From JARRQB01 sp965368585 (lineage in GTDB: Bacteria > Pseudomonadota > Gammaproteobacteria > Chromatiales > Chromatiaceae): 5,739 nucleotides of DNA. The stretch covers positions 1 through 5,739 of the forward strand of contig CBDUNM010000231.1 of the NCBI GenBank assembly GCA_965368585.1. Reading direction: 5' to 3'. The notes beneath the pieces were generated by a model, which did no database searches, was not told the DNA's origin, and saw only the letters and a list, made by a program, of their open reading frames with translations. Both the position numbers and the translations under genes were made by a program. Below, piece by piece: positions 1 to 5,698 of this stretch (positions are counted from its first letter, which is position 1; every line of letters begins with the position of its first letter).

Positions 1-1
1 T

Positions 2-543
2 TTCCGTCTAGCGGCCGCTTCGAAGATCATCGTCAACGCCCACCGAATCAACCAGAGCCAGATCCCAGAGAGATCGGGAAAAACCGAGAGTGATTTCTAT
101 TTCACCGGCTTGGTCGCCCCGAGGAGATCCACGACAAGGTGCTGCAGACCGTCAACAATGACGACAAGGACGTGTTCAACGGGGACATCGGTCGGGTAGC
201 GCGGATCGACGAGGAAGAGGGCCTCGTCTTCATCGACTACGATGGCCGCAGAGTCGAGCACGAAACCAGCGAACTTGACGAAGTATCTCTGGCTTACGCC
301 ACCACCGTCCATAAAAGCCAGGACTCGGAATACCAGGCGGTCGTTATCCCGCTGGCCATGCGGCACTATATGCTTCTGGAGCGCAATCTCCTGTATACCG
401 CTGTAACCAGGCGCAATAATCCGGTGATGGTGATCGGACAGGCCAAGGCATTGGCGACGGCGGTCAAGAGACGGGGATCAGTGAAGCGGCTGACCAGTCT
501 TTTACACCGGCGACGGCATAGCGATAATGTGGGTAAAGCTTGA
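2..543 (+). pseudogene. RecD2-like SF1B DNA helicase, C-terminal remnant, frameshifted and internally deleted
   Basis: RecD2-type proteins are 5'-3' SF1B DNA helicases. The gene enters from the left edge. Frame 2 (2-112) gives FRLAAASKIIVNAHRINQ and SDFYF, typical of the stretch before the last helicase motifs. The match then moves to frame 1, where PEEIHDKVLQTVNND and FNGDIGRV follow, so one base was lost (or two gained) at about 105-120. Frame 1 has its own stop (TGA, 91-93) upstream, so no single frame spans the region. In intact relatives roughly 60-75 residues lie between the SDFYF/DPEE stretch and the DKVxQTVNN stretch; here the two are joined at about 133-141, which indicates an internal deletion. 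The C-terminal SH3-like insert (about 170-290) and motif VI (LLYTAVTRR, 391-417) remain. The usual HKSQGSEY reads HKSQDSEY, Gly to Asp at 322-324. The frame ends at TGA 541-543. Family assignment is confident and inactivity very likely; the deleted length is from memory of the family. Confidence 0.85.
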
Positions 544-557
544 TTCTGGAGAGAAAG

Positions 558-848
558 ATGAACAAAGACATCACTGACTTCGAAGAACTCCCTCAGGGAT
601 GGGGCAGACTTTATGTTGGTCCGCTGCCCATAGATACGGGCCCGGTAAGCGTCGGCGACACAGTGACGGTGAAGATCGCTACAGACATTGAACTCTACAT
701 CCAGGTCGAGTCGACCAAACGGGGAATACTCGGTGGAGTTCTCGTGGCGATTGGCCCGCGACCCAGGATCAAGTTTGGCGAATGGAAGGTCGAAGACCGG
801 GTAACCGTGGCGGAGCAAGCGGTCCGAGCGGTCATCAGAAACCGTTGA
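558..848 (+). CDS. Conserved-looking small protein of unknown function (96 aa)
   Basis: I do not recognise this family. The ATG at 558 is chosen because GGAG (548-551) lies six bases upstream; a TTG at 540 in the same frame has no such site. The protein has an acidic start (KDITDFEELP), a Gly/Pro-rich stretch (about residues 15-31), then alternating hydrophobic and polar residues suggesting beta strands (GDTVTVKIA, ELYIQVES, GGVLVAIGP, residues 33-67). A basic, probably helical tail (VAEQAVRAVIRNR, 84-96) follows. There is no signal peptide, membrane segment or cysteine. A small beta-barrel fold is possible but is only a guess from the strand pattern. The gene starts 14 bases after the stop of the RecD2 remnant on the same strand, so it was probably the last gene of that operon. 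Its frame is undamaged although its neighbour is dead, and codon use looks like the surrounding DNA. Confidence 0.7.
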   Translation: MNKDITDFEELPQGWGRLYVGPLPIDTGPVSVGDTVTVKIATDIELYIQVESTKRGILGGVLVAIGPRPRIKFGEWKVEDRVTVAEQAVRAVIRNR

Positions 849-1174
849 AGTACCGAATTCTTCCGGCGGGGCATCTGCTATGTCGAGCCGCTATCCGTGA
901 TTATATCGATAACCATGGTCGATAGAAGAGAGAGGGAAATAAATAGCCGCTGATCGGGGTTCGCTATCGTCGCGCCAATCATATCCTTTGGGTGGATAAC
1001 CATGTGACGGTGTGAACAACATACGGCGATCGTTCAGCCGGCTGGATGGTTACCGATCGTTTATCCGATTTTTCGGTCCGAGGCGTGGCCATGCTGGCTC
1101 GTAGGGCGCGCAAGAACGGCGAATTGATGGGCGAAGCGAAAATCGACCCATCGCGGGTTCAGTCGAAAAATACC
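849..1174. other. Intergenic region between convergent genes, no supported gene
   Basis: This stretch lies between the small + strand gene and the 3' end of the - strand helicase. The part around 898-946 is visibly more AT-rich than its flanks. I find no tRNA-like fold, no promoter I would defend and no GC-rich hairpin with a T-run on either strand. One + strand frame (947-1303) is open except for a TGA at 1013-1015, but its second half overlaps the helicase gene and it has no ribosome binding site. Three short words recur in the same order (CGCTATC at 889 and 962, ATATC at 903 and 981, GATAACCATG at 908 and 995), which may be an old, degraded duplication. Confidence 0.5.
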
Positions 1175-4018
1175 CTAAAACGACTTCTGTCCTTCTCTGC
1201 CTTCATTCAGCTCCTTGAGCAGTGTGCGCAGTGCATCAATGGCGCGCTGTCTGTCGACATTCGGGTCCCAGACCTGGTCAGCCCAATGCAGCGGATCGTG
1301 TAGCTGTCCGGCCAACCGATCCACCGCGAGCAGTTCGTAGATGCGGCGCCAGTCGCCTTCGACCCGCAGGGCCAATCGTGGGTTCAACAGGTCCTGGCCA
1401 TGGTTGATACGCAGAAAGAGTTTGCGGTTGTAAGGGCCTTCCCGCGAGACCTCGTTTTTCGACAGGATCGAGGAGATGTAAGCGCGCTTCTTGCGTCGCG
1501 CGGGGACGACCGATTCAGGGAAGTGAGCGAGTACGTCGGCGAAGTCGCCGGCCGAGAGCATGCGCCGCCGCGACGCCCAGTTCTCCCCGAGACGCTGGTA
1601 GAACAGGATCATCGCGATGCACAGCATCAGGTATTCCATCAGCCGCCGGTCCAGTTTCACTAGCCGTTCATCGACCTGCACGTCCAGGCTGGCCGGTGCC
1701 AGCCGCTCGAACACCGCGGGCAGTTTGGTCCGCGCAAAGCGTTCGTCATCGCAGGCCCGCTCCAGGCCAATTTGAAAGGCGTTGAGTCCATTGCCGTCGA
1801 CCAGACCGTTATCCGCGTTCCGATCCAAGAGCGCTTCGGCGAGCGCGGCATTGCCCATGCGACTGGCAATCATCAACGGGGTCTGGTCAAAAACGTTGCG
1901 GAAGTCGACGCCGTATTGATCGACCTCGCGCAGCACGCCGCCCGGGTTCTTGAGCCCGTACAGCATGAAGTACTTATTCTCCAGCACCGACATGGCCTTG
2001 TTGGGTTGCTGGGCCGTCTTAAAGCCGGCCTGTACCAAGGCATTCAAGCGGCGCTGGTCTCGATAAACCAGGGCGTATTCCAAGAGCGCGATGCGCGCCT
2101 TCTTTTCTTGCCGGTGCAGCGCCCTGTCCTCGAGTTCCGCCAAGGCCTCACCGCGCAGCACCGTCCAGGGAATGGTGCGCTGCTTGAGTATCTGCTCGCG
2201 GATCTCTGCCGCTTGTTCTTCCTTGCCCTGGAGTGCCAGGCGATGGGCCTCTTGGCGCCATTCATCGAGGCTGGAGCGCTGTTCTTCGACATCGCCAACG
2301 CTCTCGTGGACCTCCGTCAGTCCCAGCAGCGCAAGTAAGTGTTGCTTGGGGTTTGGCTCTATCAGGTAGAGGTTCCTTACCGCCCGCGTTACGGCGACGT
2401 ACAAGGCGTTGATGTAGAATTTGTAGATCTCAAGCGACTTGTCACCTTTGTCGCGACCGCGGGCATAGCGCAGCTCGCCTTGCAGATCCGCCGCGCTCAG
2501 ATCTCCGGCTATGTCGCGAAAGCGCTTCTGTTCGCCTGAAACGAAGCCGTACAGCAGGACGTTCTCATACTCCAGCCCTTTCGCCTCATGGATCGAGAAC
2601 ACCAAGGGCGTGCGAAAGAACTGGCGCACCTCCGCCTTTTGCTCCGGGTGCAGGACGAGGATGGCAAAGCGTGCGGACGCGGCGGTGCGCCGGTCCAGGT
2701 CGCGTTTGACTTGATCGCTGTCGTGGAGCAACCCGACCCGCCCTTCGCGGGGGCCGCGACTGCGCACCAGATAGTTGCTTTCGCGATCCACGGAGCCAAA
2801 GCGGGCATGCTTGATGTGCAGCAGCCGGTTAGCGATCTCGGTGACCTCGGGCGAGTTGCGAAAGTTGGCGTTCAGGATGCGGACCAGATCGGCTGGCATG
2901 TCGTCGCTTTGTTCCCGCCAGAACAGGGTTTTGAGCTTGGCCCAGGAGAAGAAGTTGGGGTGTACGATCTGGTTGGAATCGCCGCACAGCAGGAAGCTGC
3001 GGACGTCCCTGAGCGCGCGCAGGATCAGTAGCAGTTGGATGTTGGTCAGATCCTGGACCTCGTCAACGACGATAAAATCGTACCGGGGCTCCACCCGCTC
3101 CAGCCAGGCGTGGCTGACAATGTTGGGGTCGAACCACCCCTGCTCGTTGAGAAAGCGCAGATACTTCTCGAATGCGTCGTACACGGCGTCACGCGTCTCC
3201 AACCCGAATATCGACTGCTTCACGCCCAGGGCGAGGTAGGCGGCGCGGCTCAGATAAGCCGTCTCGGCCTCCGTGCCGGTCACCGCACCCTGAAACTCTT
3301 CGAACAGACGGTGGCTATCCTTTAGCTCTCCCGGCAGCCGCTGCCGCGCGGCCCAACCGGCGAAGACCCGCGGCGCGATCTCCTTACCGTCCGGAATATG
3401 GATGCTCTCCAGGTATTCCCGGTAGGACAGGAAATCGACCTGTTGCTCGTCGTTGCTATAGCCGTTGGCGTAGTAGAGATCACGGGCGTTCTGGACCAGG
3501 AAGGGCGAGCGCGTGACGTAGAGGAGGTCGCCACGGGCATCCTTCATCTTCTCCAGCGTCAGTGCGGTCTTGCCGCTGCCGGCGGATCCGATGATCACCA
3601 GCGGCGGCGACTGCCGATAGACGGTCTCCTGGTCTTCGTCAAAGGACAACACTTTGTCCTGCAAATGGAAACGGGACAGGCGCGGGTTCAGATAGGGGAG
3701 TTCCGGCGCATGATCGGCCGCCTCGCTGTCGACCGCCGGAATGCAATCCTCGTCGATGGACACGCCGCGCGCGAGGAAGCGTGATTTCTCGTAGGCATGT
3801 TGGGGCAGGTATTCCAGCAGCAGCGCACAACGCTCGCCCTGATGGCGATACAGCGCGAACAGCAAACGGTTACTGCGGTCCAGCCGCGCCCGGTACAAGT
3901 TCTCGCCGACCTTCTTGACGTCGGCGGACCGAAAGTCATCGGCGGCGAGGTAAGCGGTCAGCTTCTGATAGCCGGGGATAGCCGCCGTGTCGAGTCCGCG
4001 ATAGGTGAGGATCTGCAT
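1175..4018 (-). CDS. RelE-like domain / UvrD-type SF1A helicase / ankyrin fusion protein (947 aa)
   Basis: This is a cytoplasmic ATP-dependent helicase of the UvrD/Rep superfamily (3'-5' polarity in the family) with added domains. Residues 1-85 resemble a RelE/ParE toxin fold (LYRARLDRSNRLLFALY, then ALLLEYLPQHAYEKSRFL). The helicase core follows in order: Q-motif-like FDEDQ (126-130), Walker A GSAGSGKT (144-151), motif II DEVQD (319-323), motif III GDSNQ (346-350), motif IV NFRNSPEV (385-392), motif V SIHEAKGLEYENVLLYGF (475-492) and motif VI YVAVTRA (540-546). All key residues are present. Residues 575-670 are charged and probably helical. An ankyrin-like repeat spans about 711-741 (DQTPLMIASRMGNAALAEALL), with a weaker one on each side. 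Residues 780-947 are unassigned and include a hydrophobic helix at 792-808. The ATG at 4018 is the only plausible start (the next Met is residue 158), but there is no clear Shine-Dalgarno. It lies 16 bases after the end of the RES toxin frame, which suggests an operon and translational coupling. Helicase identity is near certain; the RelE-like domain is likely; the biological role is unknown, with defence or DNA repair possible. Confidence 0.93.
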   Translation of the reverse strand: MQILTYRGLDTAAIPGYQKLTAYLAADDFRSADVKKVGENLYRARLDRSNRLLFALYRHQGERCALLLEYLPQHAYEKSRFLARGVSIDEDCIPAVDSEAADHAPELPYLNPRLSRFHLQDKVLSFDEDQETVYRQSPPLVIIGSAGSGKTALTLEKMKDARGDLLYVTRSPFLVQNARDLYYANGYSNDEQQVDFLSYREYLESIHIPDGKEIAPRVFAGWAARQRLPGELKDSHRLFEEFQGAVTGTEAETAYLSRAAYLALGVKQSIFGLETRDAVYDAFEKYLRFLNEQGWFDPNIVSHAWLERVEPRYDFIVVDEVQDLTNIQLLLILRALRDVRSFLLCGDSNQIVHPNFFSWAKLKTLFWREQSDDMPADLVRILNANFRNSPEVTEIANRLLHIKHARFGSVDRESNYLVRSRGPREGRVGLLHDSDQVKRDLDRRTAASARFAILVLHPEQKAEVRQFFRTPLVFSIHEAKGLEYENVLLYGFVSGEQKRFRDIAGDLSAADLQGELRYARGRDKGDKSLEIYKFYINALYVAVTRAVRNLYLIEPNPKQHLLALLGLTEVHESVGDVEEQRSSLDEWRQEAHRLALQGKEEQAAEIREQILKQRTIPWTVLRGEALAELEDRALHRQEKKARIALLEYALVYRDQRRLNALVQAGFKTAQQPNKAMSVLENKYFMLYGLKNPGGVLREVDQYGVDFRNVFDQTPLMIASRMGNAALAEALLDRNADNGLVDGNGLNAFQIGLERACDDERFARTKLPAVFERLAPASLDVQVDERLVKLDRRLMEYLMLCIAMILFYQRLGENWASRRRMLSAGDFADVLAHFPESVVPARRKKRAYISSILSKNEVSREGPYNRKLFLRINHGQDLLNPRLALRVEGDWRRIYELLAVDRLAGQLHDPLHWADQVWDPNVDRQRAIDALRTLLKELNEGREGQKSF

Positions 4019-4034
4019 TACAGTGAAAAGAAAC

Positions 4035-4568
4035 TCAGTTCTCGGGTTCCCTGGTAGCGGGTTTTTTGGGTAGCCGATTGAAGTCGTCGATGACCATCAC
4101 CTGGTGCGGGAGTTGATCGGCCAAGTCCCAGAATACAAGATTCTTTCCCTAGGCGGGCGCATTGTGAACAAAGGACGGGTCGAAATCGCCGGCGAACCCT
4201 TCGGCAATCAGCCGACCAGCGAGCACCCAGGAAGGCGGCCGCTGTCCGCGCCACGCCAGCATCTCCCAGGGACATCCCACAGTATCGCAATCGATCGCGT
4301 GATGCTTTAGCGTATCCGGATCGCCGAGATCCAAGAGGTCGCCACAATTCGCTACACAGGCATATAAGGTCAAAGGCTGCGGACGATTCGGAAATTTCTG
4401 GTTGTACTCGGCAAGTGCGGTAGTTTCCGATAAGGCCGTATACAAGGCCGGTAGACCGACTTTGTCGAATCGTCCTCCCCAGCGCATGGCGCCTTCACCT
4501 GAATCGGGCGCGAACGCCCAGTTCGGCTGGTGTGCCCGATAAACCAGACCCTGAAAACGTCGATGCAT
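4035..4568 (-). pseudogene. RES-domain toxin with in-frame amber stop at codon 140
   Basis: RES toxins consume NAD+ in the cytoplasm (MbcT-type NAD+ phosphorolysis or degradation) and are held in check by an Xre/MbcA/ParS-type antitoxin. The frame starts at ATG 4568 (MHRRFQGLVYRAHQPNWAF) and shows the family landmarks: GGRF with Arg33, LYT with Tyr43, ALAE with Glu54 and PSF with Ser132, i.e. the Arg-Glu-Ser signature. A TAG at 4149-4151 stops it after 139 residues. The same frame continues for 37 more codons that are unmistakably the RES C-terminus (NLVFWDLADQLPHQVMVIDD, then FNRLP) up to TGA 4035-4037. One base change, for example GAG to TAG, explains this. The truncated product lacks the last conserved strands and is probably inactive. 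GGRFD in place of the usual GGRFN, and GDFDPSF in place of a hydrophobic GxxVPSF, may be further decay. Readthrough of the amber codon cannot be excluded. Confidence 0.88.
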
Positions 4569-4927
4569 CGGGCATAGCCGCCTTCCGCAATTCGCTCGAG
4601 GTGCCGCATCACGGCACCTGCCTCTCCGTGCCCGACTAGGGTTTGAGCTGTCACATCGCCCAGGCTCGGAATCGGTTCTGATCGGTACCAGGCGTAAGCT
4701 TGAAACACGGTGCCACTCCAGGGGGTTACGCGATTGAGCACCATGATCATGTCATGTAGACGTTGTTGGGAGCGCTTCGAACGTGCCCGCGTTTTCTTGC
4801 TGACCGCCTCGACGGCTAGCCCGGTGAGTTCCGCAACCTTTTTGACCGTGGCGTGGAACGCATCAGGTAGTAGCCGCGGACTGACGTAACCATCGGTATC
4901 CATCAGCTTCTGCGTGAGGTCACTCAT
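4370..4927 (-). CDS. Xre/MbcA/ParS-type antitoxin with apparent stop-loss extension
   Basis: This is the antitoxin partner of the RES toxin; the family binds and blocks the toxin and represses its own promoter. The start at ATG 4927 is fixed by AAGGTGA at 4931-4937, a few bases upstream. Residues 20-63 fit the helix-turn-helix-like N-terminal domain (FHATVKKVAELTGLAVEAVS). Residues 64-119 fit the DUF2384 toxin-binding domain (VFQAYAWYRSEPIPSLGD, then VMRHLERIAEGGYA). Relatives normally end at this GGYA/GGFA. Here codon 120 is CGA (4568-4570), and the toxin ATG begins on its last base; TGA at this place would give the familiar TGATG overlap. The frame instead runs 66 codons out of phase through the toxin gene to TGA 4370-4372, giving 185 residues. 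The tail R120-L185 resembles no protein I know and is probably not selected. Ancestral extent was probably 4568-4927, 119 residues. Confidence 0.87.
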   Translation of the reverse strand: MSDLTQKLMDTDGYVSPRLLPDAFHATVKKVAELTGLAVEAVSKKTRARSKRSQQRLHDMIMVLNRVTPWSGTVFQAYAWYRSEPIPSLGDVTAQTLVGHGEAGAVMRHLERIAEGGYARCIDVFRVWFIGHTSRTGRSRPIQVKAPCAGEDDSTKSVYRPCIRPYRKLPHLPSTTRNFRIVRSL

Positions 4928-4930
4928 ACG

Positions 4931-4937
4931 TCACCTT
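4931..4937 (-). promoter_or_regulatory. Ribosome binding site of the antitoxin gene
   Basis: AAGGTGA on the - strand sits three bases before the ATG at 4927 and decides that start over the in-frame ATG at codon 9. Confidence 0.7.
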
Positions 4938-4965
4938 TGAGCCTGCTGAAATGCCCGTTAATATG

Positions 4966-5046
4966 GGTGGACTATAGGGCGCAATGCGTAGTTTTGACAA
5001 CTCGGCGTATCAGTTCTCCAGAAATAAGGTGGACAACATAGGGGCG
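4966..5046. repeat. Imperfect direct repeat GGTGGAC-N-ATAGGG(G)CG flanking the operon promoter
   Basis: Copy 1 at 4966-4981 (GGTGGAC, one base, ATAGGGCG) covers the -10 box. Copy 2 at 5028-5046 (GGTGGAC, three bases, ATAGGGGCG) lies upstream of the -35 box. They are in the same orientation with starts 62 bases apart. The placement would suit a pair of regulator binding sites, but spacing inside the copies differs and only two exist. Confidence 0.35.
4971..5000 (-). promoter_or_regulatory. Sigma70-like promoter of the antitoxin-toxin-helicase operon
   Basis: On the - strand, TTGTCA (5000-4995, one mismatch to TTGACA) is followed after 18 bases by TATAGT (4976-4971, one mismatch to TATAAT). 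Transcription would start near 4964, leaving a leader of about 37 bases before the antitoxin ATG. No other pair of boxes as good is visible upstream of the operon. Antitoxins of this family usually repress their own promoter, so an operator is expected here. Confidence 0.75.
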
Positions 5047-5085
5047 TTTAAACAACGCACGCTCATCGCCCAGTTCAGGTGATGA

Positions 5086-5413
5086 CTAGAAATCTTTCAC
5101 CCGTTTTCTCCGACCCGAGGCATGGTGTTCACCGCGATCGCTTTCGATGTAGCGGTCGGTGGTGGCCATGCTGGCGTGCCCCGCGTCATCGCACACGTAC
5201 TCCTTGGGCCGGTCTTTCACGTCTTCGCAGCTGCCGGTATGGCGCAGTCCGCCAGTGCACGGTGGCCTCTTTCAATTCCCGGGCATCTTCCTCCAGACCG
5301 TCGTCGCGCATGCGCGCATCGTTCTGATCAAAACAAGACTGCACGAGGCGACGCCGGTGCCGCGTGGTGGTGAGCGGTGTCCTGGTCCAGCGAAAGTTGA
5401 TGTCCTTCATTAA
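5086..5413 (-). pseudogene. Tyrosine recombinase (phage-type integrase), C-terminal remnant with frameshift
   Basis: Tyrosine recombinases cut and rejoin DNA at attachment sites. Only the C-terminal catalytic part remains. One - strand frame reads LVQSCFDQNDARMRDDGLEE, then ARELKEATVHW (about 5350-5252). The next frame continues with LRHTG, EDVKDRPKEYV, DDAGHASMATTDRYIESDR and a basic end RRKRVKDF, with TAG at 5086-5088. The two frames join perfectly if four extra bases (5248-5251) are removed, restoring VHWLRHTG. Box II His (5258-5260) and Arg (5242-5244), the GHAS His (5176-5178) and the nucleophilic Tyr (5149-5151) are all recognisable, but the insertion separates the box II His from its Arg, so no active protein can be made. 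The 5' part is replaced by the IstB fragment at about 5411; the exact junction is uncertain. Confidence 0.85.
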
Positions 5414-5698
5414 CCGGCGAAGACCGATGTCGTCATCCTCGATGACTGGGGACTGGCCAAACCGACGGCAGAGCATCGTCGCGATCTGCTGGAGATACTG
5501 GAGGATCGACACGGCACCCGATCGACCCAGGTCACCAGTCAATTTCCCATCGACAAATGGCACGACGTCATCGGCGATCCCACCCTGGCCGATGCCATCC
5601 TCGACCGCCTCGTACACAACGCTTGCAAGATCAGTCTCAAAGGAGGATCGATGCGCAAACGCAAAGCAGAATTGACGCAGCCAACCCAACCCGAGTAA
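5414..5698 (+). pseudogene. istB: IS21-family IstB transposition helper ATPase, C-terminal fragment
   Basis: IstB is the AAA+ ATPase that assists the IstA transposase of IS21-family elements. The frame opens just after TAA 5411-5413 and reads AKTDVVILDDWGLAKPTAEH (5417-5476), which contains the Walker B segment. It continues with RRDLLEILEDRHGTRSTQVT, SQFPIDKWHDVIGDPTLADA, ILDRLV and SMRKRK to TAA 5696-5698. This is roughly the last 94 of about 250 residues; the Walker A half and all of istA are missing, so the copy cannot function. It has no start codon or ribosome binding site of its own at the junction. It lies antiparallel to the integrase remnant. The carboxy-terminal frame itself shows no further damage, which suggests a fairly recent truncation. 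Confidence 0.92.

Noticed and set aside
904..924. TATCGA / TCGATA inverted repeat around CCATGG as an operator
   Set aside because: A six-base stem with no promoter nearby and no adjacent regulator gene.
1138..1166. Imperfect hairpin downstream of the helicase as a terminator
   Set aside because: Pairing is broken by a five-base bulge and the T-run is short, so it is not better than chance.
1046..1303. 85-codon + strand frame at the helicase 3' end
   Set aside because: It has no ribosome binding site, and more than a third of it runs antisense to the helicase coding region.
4018..4347. 109-codon - strand frame ending in TAATG at the helicase start
   Set aside because: It is the shifted frame of the RES toxin; the true frame carries conserved RES sequence on both sides of the TAG.
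4994..4999. Perfect TTGACA on the + strand
   Set aside because: No usable -10 box lies 16-19 bases downstream; it overlaps the - strand -35 box.
5044..5058. GCGTT-TAAAC-AACGC hairpin as an integrase terminator
   Set aside because: The stem is only five base pairs and no T-run follows on either strand.
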